The notes: generated by a model not told the origin, from the sequence alone. A stretch of 64,000 nucleotides of DNA from Streptomyces prunicolor NBRC 13075 (GCF_000367365.1 NZ_BARF01000025.1:186001-250000); one strand, 5' to 3'. Numbered from the stretch's first letter, positions 19,144-28,657 are shown. Numbers and translations: made by a program.

Positions 19144-19241
19144 TGCGGAGGGGCCGTGGGCGGGCGTGCCACGATGATCGGAACACGCCGCGCCGGGCCG
19201 GCAGGTGGCCCGGCGCCGATCCGCTGGGAGGCACCCCCGCC

Positions 19242-20003
19242 ATGACCGCCGTACAGGGCACAGCCGTGGACATCCCGACCGAGGATGGCATCGCCGACGC
19301 CTATTGGGTGCATCCCGGCGATGAGCTTCCCCGTCCGGCCGTGCTGCTCTACCAGGACGCCTTCGGGCTCCGCCCCCACCTGAAGTCGATGGCCGATCGG
19401 CTGGCCGAGGCCGGTTATGCGGTGCTCGTGCCGAACGTGTTCTACCGGCAGGGGCGCGCGCCGGTGGTCGAGCTGCCCGAGTTCATCGACCACGACGGGC
19501 GTCCGGAGATCTTCGAGAAGGTCGGCCCACTGATCATGGGGCTGGCCCGGCATCCGGAACTGATCGAGCGGGACGCCGGGGCCTATCTGCGCTGGCTGGC
19601 CGAGTCGCCGTCGGTCGTGGACGGGCCGATCGCGATCACCGGGTACTGCATGGGCGCCCGCCTCGCGCTCTACACCGCCGGCGCCTACCCGGACCGGGTA
19701 GCGGCCGCGGCCGGTTTCCACGGTGGACGGCTGGCCACCGACGACCCCGACAGCCCGCACCTGGCCGCCGAACACATCACCGCCGAGCTGTACTTCGGCC
19801 ACGCCGACCAGGACCCCTCGCTGCCCGAGGACCAGATCAAGCGGTTCGAGGACGCGCTCACCGCGGCCGGCGTCCGGCACCGCTGCGAGGTCTACCCGGG
19901 GGCGCAGCACGGCTACACGCAGGCCGACACCTCGGCGTACGACGCGAAGGCCGACGAGCGTCACTGGGTCGCGCTGCTCGACCTGCTGGACCGTACGTTC
20001 TGA
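19242..20003 (+). CDS. Dienelactone hydrolase family protein
   Basis: A protein of 253 residues with the alpha/beta-hydrolase DLH fold: nucleophile Cys136 in ITGYCMGARLA, acid Asp in FGHADQDPS, and His in GAQHGYTQAD. The Cys nucleophile (not Ser) is characteristic of dienelactone hydrolases, which open lactone rings in chloroaromatic degradation. Many streptomycete paralogues have no such context, and none is present here, so a general carboxyl-ester hydrolase role is equally possible. There is no signal peptide. Confidence 0.87.
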   Translation: MTAVQGTAVDIPTEDGIADAYWVHPGDELPRPAVLLYQDAFGLRPHLKSMADRLAEAGYAVLVPNVFYRQGRAPVVELPEFIDHDGRPEIFEKVGPLIMGLARHPELIERDAGAYLRWLAESPSVVDGPIAITGYCMGARLALYTAGAYPDRVAAAAGFHGGRLATDDPDSPHLAAEHITAELYFGHADQDPSLPEDQIKRFEDALTAAGVRHRCEVYPGAQHGYTQADTSAYDAKADERHWVALLDLLDRTF

Positions 20004-20106
20004 TCGACGGACCGCTTTCACTGATTCAAGGCGGGTGCCCGCGGCGCGAGTTGCCGTTGGCACCTTTCGTTCAACTCATTGACATGCCCGCGCCTCGGCG
20101 CGACGC

Positions 20107-20120
20107 TGAGAGCGCTCTCA
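20107..20120. promoter_or_regulatory. LacI-type operator upstream of GH64 gene 2
   Basis: The same perfect palindrome TGAGAGCGCTCTCA as at 4777-4790, here ending 48 bp before the GTG start at 20169. Identical sequence and nearly identical position before two homologous genes 15 kb apart argue for one regulator acting on both. Confidence 0.78.
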
Positions 20121-20168
20121 CATAGGTACGGACCAATTTTTCGTACACCCCCCACACGGAGGTGAGTA

Positions 20169-21356
20169 GTGCTCGTCAGACTCCTGCGTCGACTGGGCGC
20201 CGCGACCGCGGTGGCCACGATGCTCGCGCTGGCCACACCGCTGACGGCTGATGCCGCGGTGCCCGCCACGATCCCGCTGAAGATCACCAACAGCTCGGGC
20301 CGCGGCGACGCGGTCTACATCTACAACCTGGGCACCAACCTGGCCACGGGCCAACAGGGTTGGGCCGACGCCAACGGCACGTTCCACGCCTGGCCGGCCG
20401 GGGGCAACCCGCCCACTCCGGCGCCGGACGCTTCGATCGCGGGCCCGGCGGCCGGACAGTCCAGCACCATCCGGATCCCCAAGTTCTCGGGCCGCATCTA
20501 CTTCTCCTACGGCCAGAAGCTGGTGTTCAAGCTGACCACCGGCGGTCTGGTGCAGCCGGCCGTGCAGAACCCGACGGACCCGAACCGCAACATCCTCTTC
20601 AACTGGTCCGAGTACACGCTCAACGACTCCGGACTGTGGATCAACAGCACCCAGGTGGACATGTTCTCCGTGCCGTATGCGGTCGGGGTGCAGCGTGCCG
20701 ACGGGAGCACGGCCAGCACCGGGCACCTCAAGTCGGGCGGCTACACCGGGTTCTTCAACGCCCTGCGTGGTCAGCCGGGCGGCTGGGCCAACCTGATCCA
20801 GACCCGGTCCGACGGCACGGTTCTGCGAGCGCTCTCACCGACGTACGGGATCGAGACGGGCGCCCTGCCGAGCACCGTGATGGACGACTACATCAACCGT
20901 GTCTGGTCGAAGTACTCGTCGTCGACGCTGACCGTGACACCGTTCTCGAACCAGCCGAACACGAAGTACTACGGCCGGGTGTCGGGCAACGTCATGAACT
21001 TCACCAACAGCTCCGGTGCGGTCGTGACAACCTTCCAGAAGCCGGACGCGGCCAGCATCTTCGGCTGCTACAAGTACCTCGACGCCCCCAACGACCTGGT
21101 GCGCGGCCCGATTTCACGCACGCTGTGCGCGGGCTTCAACCGCTCCACGCTCCTGGTCAACCCCAACCAGCCGGACACCACCACGGCGAACTTCTACGTG
21201 GACACGGTGACCAACCACTACGCGCGCAAGATCCACGCGCAGATGGCCGACGGCAAGGCGTACGCGTTCGCGTTCGACGACGTCGGCGCCCAGGAGTCCC
21301 TGGTGAACGACGGGAACCCGCAGCAGGCCTATCTGACGCTGGACCCGCTGAGCTGA
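20169..21356 (+). CDS. Secreted GH64 beta-1,3-glucanase (copy 2)
   Basis: A protein of 395 residues with a Sec signal peptide (RLLRRLG, then an Ala/Leu core, cleavage near ADAA at 27-30). The GH64 domain shows Glu148 and Asp164 with the family's 16-residue spacing, followed by VDMFSVPYAVG. It aligns along its whole length with the 4845-6056 product but is clearly diverged and uses a different export signal, so it is an old paralogue. GTG 20169 has GGAGG six bases upstream. Predicted extracellular beta-1,3-glucan hydrolase. Confidence 0.93.
   Translation: MLVRLLRRLGAATAVATMLALATPLTADAAVPATIPLKITNSSGRGDAVYIYNLGTNLATGQQGWADANGTFHAWPAGGNPPTPAPDASIAGPAAGQSSTIRIPKFSGRIYFSYGQKLVFKLTTGGLVQPAVQNPTDPNRNILFNWSEYTLNDSGLWINSTQVDMFSVPYAVGVQRADGSTASTGHLKSGGYTGFFNALRGQPGGWANLIQTRSDGTVLRALSPTYGIETGALPSTVMDDYINRVWSKYSSSTLTVTPFSNQPNTKYYGRVSGNVMNFTNSSGAVVTTFQKPDAASIFGCYKYLDAPNDLVRGPISRTLCAGFNRSTLLVNPNQPDTTTANFYVDTVTNHYARKIHAQMADGKAYAFAFDDVGAQESLVNDGNPQQAYLTLDPLS
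20824..20837. promoter_or_regulatory. Near-match to the GH64 operator inside copy 2
   Basis: TGCGAGCGCTCTCA differs at one position from the upstream palindrome and lies 655 bp inside the coding sequence. It could be an auxiliary LacI-type site allowing looping, or chance. Confidence 0.3.
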
Positions 21357-21361
21357 GGAAA

Positions 21362-21402
21362 CCGGACACCCCGCACGCCTGGGGGCGCGTGCGGGGTGCC
21401 GG
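21362..21402. terminator. Bidirectional hairpin between GH64 and M4 protease genes
   Basis: CACCCCGCACGC (21367-21378) pairs with GCGTGCGGGGTG (21387-21398), extended by outer CCGG arms, between two convergent stop codons. Confidence 0.8.
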
Positions 21403-21421
21403 ATCGAACGGGGGAAGCGGA

Positions 21422-23818
21422 TCAGCTGGTCGTGACGGCGGTGTCGTCGATGACGAAGCTGGTCTGGAGCGAGGAGTCCTCGACGCCGCTGAACTTCAGG
21501 GCGACCGTGGTCCCCGCGAAGGCCGACAGGCTGAAGGACTTCGCGACGTACCCGCTGGCCGCGTTGAGGTTGGAGTAGGTGGCCAGGGTGGTGGATCCGG
21601 CGGTGACCGTCAGCTTGTCGTACGCGGTGCTGGTGGTGGTCTCAGCCGTGTCGATGTGGATGTAGAAGGTGAACGTCGTCCCCGTGCAGCCGCTCGGGAT
21701 CGTCACCGACTGGGACAGCGTGTCGGTGTGGGTCGAGCCGTAACCGTCGAGCCAGGCCTTGTACGAGCCGGTGCGCGCCGCCTGGCTGGTGGAGCTGGTG
21801 ATGACCCCGCTGGTCGCGGTCCAGGTGGTGGCGCCCGACTCGAAGCCCGCGTTGCCAAGGAGCTGGGTCGAGGTGCAACTGCCGCCGCCGGTGGCGCTCA
21901 CCGTCCAGGTGAAGGACGCCGTGCCGGTCGCGCCGGTGGAGTCGGTCACCGTGACGGTGGAGCTGTAGGTGCCCGCGGTCGTCGGGGTGCCGGTGATGGC
22001 GCCGGTGGAGCTGCTGATCGACAGGCCGGTCGGCAGTCCGGTCGCGGCGTACGTCAGTGTGCCGCTGTTGGTGCTGCTGGCCGTGATCGCCAGGCTCACC
22101 GCGGTGCCGACGGTGGAGGACTGGCTGCCCGGGTTGGTGACCGTGACGCCCGTGGTCGGCACGGTGATGTGGCTGCCGACGTTGATGCCGGCGAAGGCGT
22201 TGCCGACTCCCGCGTACTGGGCGGACGTTGTGCCGTACAGCGCGCCGGCGGCGCTGAGCGCGGCGGTGCGGGCTCCGGCGTAATTGGTGCTGGACGTCAT
22301 GTACGTCGTCAGCGCCTTGTACCAGATCTGCAGGGCGGCGGCCCGGCCGATGCCGGCGACGGCGACGCCGTCGGAGGTCGGGCTGTTGTAGGTGACGCCG
22401 TTGATGGTCTTGGTGCCGCTGCCCTCGGAGAGCAGGTAGAACATGTGGTTCGCCGGGCCCGAGGAGTAGTGGACGTCCAGGTTGCCGACGCCGGAGTACC
22501 AACTGTCGGCGGAGCCGCCGTCCTTGTCGGGCTCGTCCATGTAACGCAGCGGCGTACCGTCGCCGTTGATGTCGATCTTCTCGCCGATGAGGTAGTCACC
22601 GACGTCGGTGGAGTTCGCCGCGTAGAACTCGACGCCCGTGCCGAAGATGTCGGAGGTCGCCTCGTTCAACCCGCCTGATTCACCGGTGTAGTCGAGCCCG
22701 GCGGTGTTGGAGGTGACGCCGTGGCTCATCTCGTGCCCCGCCACGTCCAGCGAGGTCAGCGCGTGGGTGCTGCTGGTGCCGTCGCCGTACGTCATGCAGA
22801 AGCAGTCGTCGTCCCAGAAGGCGTTGACGTACGCCGTGCTGTAGTGGACGCGCGAGTAGGCGGCGACGCCGTCGTTCTTGATGCCGCTGCGGCCGAAGGT
22901 GTTCTTGTAGAAGTCCCAGGTCTCCTGGGCGCCGTAGGCCGCGTCCGCGCCGGCGGTCTGTGTGTTGGAGCCCGCGCCGGTGCCCCATACGTCGTCCGCG
23001 TCCGTCATCAGAGTGCCGGTGCCGGACGTGGCGTTGTTGAGGCTGTACGTCTTGTGGCCGCCGCGCGTGGTGTCGTACAGCTGGTACGTCGAACCCGACA
23101 GCGTGGTGCTCAGTGACACCGTGCCGCTGTACTGGGTGTTGCCGGTGCCGGTCTGGATGCCCTCGAAGCGGGAGAGTTCCTTGCCGGTGGTGGCGTCGGT
23201 GATGACGTGCAGCTGGCTCGGGGTGCCGTCGTCCTGGAACCCGCCGACGACCGTCTCCCAGGCGAGCTTCGGGGTGCCGGTGCCGGCCCAGATGACCTTG
23301 CGGGCGCTGTCGGTGCTCGGCGCCTTGGCGTCGAGGGCCTTCGCGGTCGTCAGGGCCTTGGTCTCGGCGGCCGACTTGGCCACGGACGCGGTGGTCGAGG
23401 GGACCGTGAGGGTGTGCTTGTTGTTGAAGGTGGCGCTCACCGTGCCGGTCGCCTCGGCGGCGGGCGGTGTGTGCACCACGAGGTCGCCGCCGAGGACGGG
23501 GAGACCGGCGTAGGTGCGCTCGTAGCGGGTGTGGACGGTGCCGTCGTTGTCCTTGACGACGTCCTTGACGACCAGCTTCTCCTTGGCGCCGAGGCCGAGG
23601 GTGCGGGCGGTCGTCGTGCTGTTCGCGGTGGCGCTCTTCACCAGAGCGGTGCGCTGGGCCGGGGTGAGCTTCGCCTCCAGGCTGCCGGTGAGCAGCGGAC
23701 TCGGGTGGGGGGAGGCGGGCTTCGCGGTCGCGGGCACCGACTGGATGCCGACAGCCAGGAAGGCGGCGGTGGAGACCAGGGCTCCTATCGCCATCCGCTT
23801 GCGGGGGATGCGTCTCAC
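21422..23818 (-). CDS. Secreted M4 (thermolysin-like) metalloprotease with C-terminal accessory domains
   Basis: A protein of 798 residues: a signal peptide (basic RRIPRKR, then a hydrophobic core to about 32), a FTP/PepSY-type propeptide, then the M4 peptidase with zinc motif HEMSH, third ligand Glu in GGLNEATSD, and the downstream catalytic-His region. After this come a putative Ig (He-PIG-like) domain rich in Thr/Ser and a C-terminal beta-sandwich (CTSTQLLGNAGFESG onward) of the kind found after secreted actinobacterial proteases. GTG 23818 is chosen for its GGAG five bases upstream and the immediate signal peptide; the open frame reaches 24496 without support. Confidence 0.9.
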   Translation of the reverse strand: MRRIPRKRMAIGALVSTAAFLAVGIQSVPATAKPASPHPSPLLTGSLEAKLTPAQRTALVKSATANSTTTARTLGLGAKEKLVVKDVVKDNDGTVHTRYERTYAGLPVLGGDLVVHTPPAAEATGTVSATFNNKHTLTVPSTTASVAKSAAETKALTTAKALDAKAPSTDSARKVIWAGTGTPKLAWETVVGGFQDDGTPSQLHVITDATTGKELSRFEGIQTGTGNTQYSGTVSLSTTLSGSTYQLYDTTRGGHKTYSLNNATSGTGTLMTDADDVWGTGAGSNTQTAGADAAYGAQETWDFYKNTFGRSGIKNDGVAAYSRVHYSTAYVNAFWDDDCFCMTYGDGTSSTHALTSLDVAGHEMSHGVTSNTAGLDYTGESGGLNEATSDIFGTGVEFYAANSTDVGDYLIGEKIDINGDGTPLRYMDEPDKDGGSADSWYSGVGNLDVHYSSGPANHMFYLLSEGSGTKTINGVTYNSPTSDGVAVAGIGRAAALQIWYKALTTYMTSSTNYAGARTAALSAAGALYGTTSAQYAGVGNAFAGINVGSHITVPTTGVTVTNPGSQSSTVGTAVSLAITASSTNSGTLTYAATGLPTGLSISSSTGAITGTPTTAGTYSSTVTVTDSTGATGTASFTWTVSATGGGSCTSTQLLGNAGFESGATTWTATSGVITSSTSQAARTGSYKAWLDGYGSTHTDTLSQSVTIPSGCTGTTFTFYIHIDTAETTTSTAYDKLTVTAGSTTLATYSNLNAASGYVAKSFSLSAFAGTTVALKFSGVEDSSLQTSFVIDDTAVTTS

Positions 23819-24245
23819 TCTTACTCCTACTGCGACGACCGCGAACGCGGCCGGTGACAGACCGGACAGCCGGGTCTGCTGTCCGGGAAGAGCCGAGCTG
23901 TGCGGGACCGGACGAACTTTGACCAATCCGTGGAGGATTCGTGGGGGTGGCTGCGTGGAGGATGACAGCGTTGCCCCGTCCATGTCACCCAGGTCAGGGC
24001 CACTCAAGGGTTTTCCCTCTGTCGGGGATTTCGCTACAAGTTCCGAAATTATTCGTGACGGCTGAGCCACGCCGGCGAAACAGACCCTTCCTAACGTCGC
24101 AGTCAGCCACAGAGGTCCCATCAGCCGCATGACGGCCGCCGGACCGATAACGCTGCTTTCCCCGAAAATCCCGGAACCCGAATACAGGCGAGGCTCCGGA
24201 ATTCCCTTCACTGTCCTCAGCGCCCCATGAGACAGGAGCCCCCGA
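23819..24245. other. Divergent intergenic region, protease / sugar operon
   Basis: These 427 bases hold no credible gene. A hairpin with 8-bp arms (CCGGACAG at 23862-23869, CTGTCCGG at 23879-23886) would lie in the protease leader. The stretch around 24035-24060 is AT-richer and may contain the promoters. I saw no clear ROK-type operator by eye. Confidence 0.6.
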
Positions 24246-25550
24246 GTGTCCGATCCCTCCCGCCGCGGCGTCCTCAGACTGTCCGCCGGCACCGCCCTGC
24301 TCGGCACCCTCGCCCTCGCGGGCTGTGGGCGCGGCGACACCGCGACCGCCACCGCGAAGGCCACCGCCAAGTCGATCGACGACAAGCCGGCCACCGGCAC
24401 CGTGAACGTCTGGGCCGCCCAGGGCGACGCCGATGTGCTCGGCAAGGTGATCAAGCCGTTCAAAGCCGCGAACCCGGACGTCACCGTGAAGTTCACGCTG
24501 ATACCGAACTCCGAGTACTACACGAAACTCCAGGCGGCGATAGCGGCGGGCAAGGGCCCGGACGTGGCCCAGTTCTTCCCCGAGTCGCAGGCCCAGTTCC
24601 TCGACCCGTCGATCCTCCGGCCGGTACCGGACGGACTCGTCGACTCCGGCGCCTTCTTCAAGAGCCTGTGGGACGCCGGTCTGGTCAAGGACGTGGCCTA
24701 CACCGTGCCCTGGTACGCGTACACGTACGCCCTCGTCTACCGCGCCGACCTCGCCAAGAAGGCGGGCGTCGAGGCACCGACCACGTGGGCCGAAATGGTG
24801 CCGTTCCTCAAGGCGTTGAAGGGCGCCGGTGCCGTGCACGGGCTCGGGGCGGACAACGGCTGGGACATCTTCAACGGCCAGGACGTCGCGATGTACGCCT
24901 GGCAGGCGGGCGGCAACCTCCTCTCGTCCAGCGGCAGTTGGACCCTCGACACACCGGCGATGGTCGACGCGCTCAAGTACAACGCGTCGTTCTTCACCTC
25001 GGGTTCGGCCGACACCGCGACGCCCACCTTCCTCGACGCGCAGCCGTACTTCGTGTCCGGCAAGACCGCCACGATGATCACCGGCCCATGGGTGCTCGGG
25101 CAGCTCGACACCGCCGCGAAGAAGACCGGCTGGACGGCGGCCCATGTCGCCACGGCTCCGCTGCCGGCCGGCGCCTCGGGCAGCATCTCCTTCTCCGCCG
25201 GGGGGACTTGGGGCGTCCTGGCGGACAGCGGGAACACGGACGCGTCGTGGAAGTTCGTCCGGTACGTCTCGAAGCCGAGCACACAGGTCGCGCAGTACTC
25301 GGCGTACGGCTCGCTGCCCGCGGTGATCTCGGCCTGGGACGCGCCGGCGGTCAAGAAGCAGCCGCTCCTCGACGCCTTCCTCACCCAGCTGAAGAACACC
25401 AAGGCCTTTCCCCAAGTGGGCAGTTGGCAGCAGGTCGCCACCCGGCTGGGCAAGGAGGTCGAGACCGTGGCCAAGGGCACCCAGACCGCCGAGCAGGCCG
25501 CCGCGAGCATCCAGGCGTACGCCAAGACCCTCGGCACGGGCGCGGAGTGA
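24246..25550 (+). CDS. Sugar ABC transporter substrate-binding lipoprotein
   Basis: A protein of 434 residues. SRRGVLRLSAG then LALAGC gives a twin-arginine-like signal followed by a lipobox with Cys27 as the lipidated residue. The remainder is a cluster-B (maltose-type) binding protein: VNVWAAQGD start, FFPESQAQF, and a typical NGWDIFNGQDVAMYAWQAGG pocket region. It should capture an oligosaccharide or glycoside outside the membrane and pass it to the two permeases 7 bp downstream. GTG 24246 fits the signal. No ABC ATPase is encoded nearby; streptomycetes commonly use the shared ATPase MsiK. Confidence 0.92.
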   Translation: MSDPSRRGVLRLSAGTALLGTLALAGCGRGDTATATAKATAKSIDDKPATGTVNVWAAQGDADVLGKVIKPFKAANPDVTVKFTLIPNSEYYTKLQAAIAAGKGPDVAQFFPESQAQFLDPSILRPVPDGLVDSGAFFKSLWDAGLVKDVAYTVPWYAYTYALVYRADLAKKAGVEAPTTWAEMVPFLKALKGAGAVHGLGADNGWDIFNGQDVAMYAWQAGGNLLSSSGSWTLDTPAMVDALKYNASFFTSGSADTATPTFLDAQPYFVSGKTATMITGPWVLGQLDTAAKKTGWTAAHVATAPLPAGASGSISFSAGGTWGVLADSGNTDASWKFVRYVSKPSTQVAQYSAYGSLPAVISAWDAPAVKKQPLLDAFLTQLKNTKAFPQVGSWQQVATRLGKEVETVAKGTQTAEQAAASIQAYAKTLGTGAE

Positions 25551-25557
25551 GCCGCCG

Positions 25558-26469
25558 ATGACCAGCACGCTCGTCCCGGGAACGCGGCGCCGGGCACGCA
25601 ACTCCCGTCGTACGGCGGTGGCTTGGCTGTTCCTCGCGCCGTTCGCCGTCGTGTTCCTGCTCTACACCGCGATCCCCACGGTGGCCGCGCTCGGCTTCAG
25701 CCTGACCGATCTGCGCGGCTCGGACCTGCGCCATCCCCTCGCGGTCGACTTCACCGGCCTGGACAACTACCTGCGTCTGTTCCAGGATCCGACCTTCCTG
25801 CGGGACATCCTCAACACTGCCGTCTTCGTGGCCGTCGGTGTCCCGCTGACCATGGCGATCGGCTTCGCGCTGGCCTTGGCGCTGAACTCCGGGATCCGGC
25901 GGATGCGCGGGGTGTTCCGTACGGTCTTCTTCGCGCCGGTGGTCACGAACGTCGTCGCGGTCGCCCTGATCTGGCAGTACGCCTTCACCGCGGGCGGCAC
26001 CGTCAACAAGGCGCTGGGCTACGTCGGTCTCGCCGGGCCGAACTGGCTGGACGATCCGCACCTCGCGATGCCGGTGGTGATCCTGCTCGGCGTCTGGCGC
26101 AACTTCGGCACCGCGATGGTCCTGTTCCTGGCCGGGCTCCAGGCTGTGCCGGAGGACGTGTACGAGGCCGCAGCGCTCGACGGGGCTGGCAGATGGCGGC
26201 AGTTGAGACACATCACCCTGCCGCTCCTCCTACCCACCACCCTCATGGTGTCGGTGCTGCTGACCGTGTTCTACCTCCAGGTCTTCGACGAGCCCTATCT
26301 CCTCACCGACGGCGGCCCGTTGGGGTCGACCGAGTCCGTATCGCTGTACACCTACCACCAGTTCGGGTCCGGCCAACTGGGCATGTCCTCGGCCGCGTCC
26401 TTCGTGATGCTGCTGCTCGTGCTGCTGGTGAGTGTCGTCCAGTTCCGACTGCTGAGGCCCCGCACATGA
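25558..26469 (+). CDS. Sugar ABC transporter permease 1 (MalF type)
   Basis: A protein of 303 residues with six predicted membrane segments. The cytoplasmic EAA loop reads YEAAALDGAGRWRQLRHITLPLL, the contact site for the ATPase. It lies 7 bp after the binding protein, and its TGA overlaps the ATG of the second permease. Carbohydrate uptake family 1. Confidence 0.94.
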   Translation: MTSTLVPGTRRRARNSRRTAVAWLFLAPFAVVFLLYTAIPTVAALGFSLTDLRGSDLRHPLAVDFTGLDNYLRLFQDPTFLRDILNTAVFVAVGVPLTMAIGFALALALNSGIRRMRGVFRTVFFAPVVTNVVAVALIWQYAFTAGGTVNKALGYVGLAGPNWLDDPHLAMPVVILLGVWRNFGTAMVLFLAGLQAVPEDVYEAAALDGAGRWRQLRHITLPLLLPTTLMVSVLLTVFYLQVFDEPYLLTDGGPLGSTESVSLYTYHQFGSGQLGMSSAASFVMLLLVLLVSVVQFRLLRPRT

Positions 26470-27395
26470 CCGCCGTAGCCGCGTCGTTGAACGACGCCGA
26501 CACCGACGCCGACCTGACCGCCGCCACCACCACCGCCGCCGCCGCCGCCGCCGAGGACCGGATCGCCGTACGCCACCGGTCAGTTGGGCGCCCCCTGCTG
26601 TACGGCGCGTTGGCGCTGTGCGCGCTGCTCACGCTGCTGCCCTTCTACTGGGTGGTCAGCGGCTCGCTGCGCGGACTCGACGAGATCCGCGCCGACCCGG
26701 GGGCGTGGGTACCGCAGCACGTCACGCTCGACAACTTCGTGCGGCTGTTCCGGACCGAGGGCTTCGGGCGCTTTCTCACCAACAGCGTCCTGGTCGCCCT
26801 CATGGTGGTGATCGGCAACATCGTGGCGGCCTCGGCGGCCGGGTACGCCCTCGCCAAGCTGGAGTTCGCGGGCAGGCGGCTCGCGTTCGGCGCGGTGATG
26901 GCGGCGATGATGGTGCCGTTCACGACGGTGTTCGTCACGCAGTTCGTCATCACCGTCGACATGGGCCTCGCCGACACCCTCACCGGGATCGCGCTGCCCG
27001 GCGTGGCACTCCCGCTCTCGGTCTTCATCATGCGGCAGTACGCGCAGTCGGTCCCCGACGAGTTGCTGGAGGCGGCGCGCATCGACGGCGCGGGCGAGTT
27101 CCGGATCTTCTTCCGGATCTTCCTGCCGCTGGCCGGTCCGGCGGTCGCGACGATCACGATCATGTCGTTCCTCAACTCGTGGAACAACTTCATCTGGCCG
27201 CTCATCGTCGCCCAGAGCACGTCGAGTTACACCCTCCCGGTCGGCCTCGCCGCCACCAGCCAGGCCGCCCAGCACGTCACCGACTACGGCCTGGTCCTCG
27301 CCGGCGCGCTCGTCGTGATGCTGCCGGTCCTGGTGCTTTTCCTGTTCCTGCAGCGGTACTTCGTGCAGGGCATCGCCGGATCGGGGATGCGGTGA
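26466..27395 (+). CDS. Sugar ABC transporter permease 2 (MalG type)
   Basis: A protein of 309 residues with six membrane segments and the EAA loop LLEAARIDGAGEFRIFFRIFLPL. The N-terminal tail before the first helix is low complexity: codons (ACC)3(GCC)6 encode TTT plus an alanine run. ATG 26466 overlaps the upstream stop. It pairs with permease 1 to import the operon's sugar substrate. Confidence 0.94.
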   Translation: MTAVAASLNDADTDADLTAATTTAAAAAAEDRIAVRHRSVGRPLLYGALALCALLTLLPFYWVVSGSLRGLDEIRADPGAWVPQHVTLDNFVRLFRTEGFGRFLTNSVLVALMVVIGNIVAASAAGYALAKLEFAGRRLAFGAVMAAMMVPFTTVFVTQFVITVDMGLADTLTGIALPGVALPLSVFIMRQYAQSVPDELLEAARIDGAGEFRIFFRIFLPLAGPAVATITIMSFLNSWNNFIWPLIVAQSTSSYTLPVGLAATSQAAQHVTDYGLVLAGALVVMLPVLVLFLFLQRYFVQGIAGSGMR

Positions 27396-27484
27396 CGCCC
27401 ATGACGGTAACCGTCCACGCTCCCGCCACCGGGGTGTTCGATCCCGTCGTACGGGGCAAGTCCGAGGAGGCGGAGGGGTGTTGA
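27392..27484 (+). CDS. 30-codon linking ORF between permease and ROK gene
   Basis: GTG 27392 overlaps the permease stop (GTGA), and the TGA at 27482-27484 overlaps the ROK start (TGATG). It encodes VTPMTVTVHAPATGVFDPVV and ten further residues ending in Cys. It has no recognisable domain. It may be only a translational bridge keeping ribosomes moving to the ROK gene, or the leftover N-terminus of a deleted gene whose 3' part was lost. Confidence 0.4.
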   Translation: MTPMTVTVHAPATGVFDPVVRGKSEEAEGC

Positions 27485-28623
27485 TGTCGGGGATGAACCA
27501 GAGCGCCGTGCGGCGCGTCAACACCTCGGTCGTCCTGCGCGCGCTCGCGGTGTCCGCGGGGCCCACGACGCTGACCGCGCTCGCCGAGGGGGCCGGCCTG
27601 TCCCGCCGCACCATCGAGCTGATCCTGGACTCGCTCGTCGAGGCGGGCTGGGTCGCCGAGTTGGAGCGGATACCGATCAGCGGCAGTGCCGGGCGACCGG
27701 CCCGCCGGTACGAACTGCGCGCGGAACACGCCCTGTTGGCGGCCGTGTACATCAACACCGCTGACGCCTCCGCCGTGATCGCCGACGTACGCGGCCGTAT
27801 CGTCGGCCGGGCGCACCGCCCGCTGCGCGCCTACCAGGACCCGCAGGTCACCCTCGACGACGCGGCGGACCTGGTCCGCGAGGCGCTCGACGACGCGGGC
27901 GGTTCGCCGGACCGGCTGCGTGCGGGCGCGGTGGCGGCCGGTGGCGCCATCGACGACGAGGGTGTCGTACAACGCCTGGTGCACACCACGCGCTGGGAGG
28001 GTGTGCATCTGCCCAAGGAGCTCGAACAGCGCATCCACATGCCCTGGTTCGCGGACAACGACTCCAACCTCGGTGCGCTGGCGGAGAGTTGGCGCGGTGT
28101 GGCCGCCGACCACGACAACGTCGTATGGGCGCACCTGGGCAACCGGACCGGCCTCGGCATCCTGATCCGAGGCGCCGTGCACCGGGGTCTGGACGGCGCC
28201 GCGGGCGAGATCGTCGAGGCCCACTCGATCCCGACCGACGCGATCGCCGACCGCCCGGTGGCCTTGCTGAGTTCACCGGAGGCGGCCCAACGGAAGGTGG
28301 CTCGGGAACGCTTCGACCAGGCCCGGGCGGGGGACGCCGAAGCGCTCGCCGAGGTCGACGAGTTCGTGGAGAACATCACCTCCATCCTCACCACCCTGTC
28401 GTGGACGGTCGCGCCCTCGCTCATCGTGCTCGGCGGCGGTCTGGAGGACGCGGCCGATGTGCTGCTCCCCCGGGTGCGCGAGGCGATGCGCGTCGCCCGT
28501 ACCCCCGCGATCGAGCTGCGCGCCACCGGCCTGGGCCGTGACGCCGCGCTGATCGGCGCCGTGAAGCTGGCGCTCGACCGTATGGACACGGAGCTGTTCG
28601 GCCCGCTGGCCCCCAGCTCCTGA
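27484..28623 (+). CDS. ROK-family transcriptional regulator
   Basis: A protein of 379 residues. A winged HTH (LTALAEGAGLSRRTIELILDSL) at about 30-60 precedes a ROK sugar-kinase-like domain with NDSNLGALAESWRG and VVWAHLGNRTGLGILIRG. The CxCGxxGCxE zinc motif of classical ROK proteins is absent, and the expected region reads GAAGEIVEA. ATG 27484 has GGAGG seven bases upstream; an alternative GTG at 27478 has an equally placed GGAGG. It is embedded in the sugar operon, so it probably represses it and responds to the imported sugar or a product. Confidence 0.88.
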   Translation: MSGMNQSAVRRVNTSVVLRALAVSAGPTTLTALAEGAGLSRRTIELILDSLVEAGWVAELERIPISGSAGRPARRYELRAEHALLAAVYINTADASAVIADVRGRIVGRAHRPLRAYQDPQVTLDDAADLVREALDDAGGSPDRLRAGAVAAGGAIDDEGVVQRLVHTTRWEGVHLPKELEQRIHMPWFADNDSNLGALAESWRGVAADHDNVVWAHLGNRTGLGILIRGAVHRGLDGAAGEIVEAHSIPTDAIADRPVALLSSPEAAQRKVARERFDQARAGDAEALAEVDEFVENITSILTTLSWTVAPSLIVLGGGLEDAADVLLPRVREAMRVARTPAIELRATGLGRDAALIGAVKLALDRMDTELFGPLAPSS

Positions 28624-28657
28624 CTCCCCCCACAGCAACCGTCTTTGGAGTTTCCCT

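Noticed and set aside
23819..24496. Extension of the M4 protease frame to 1024 residues
   Set aside because: The extra 226 residues have no domain, run into the sugar-binding-protein gene on the other strand, and a good ribosome site plus signal peptide start at 23818.
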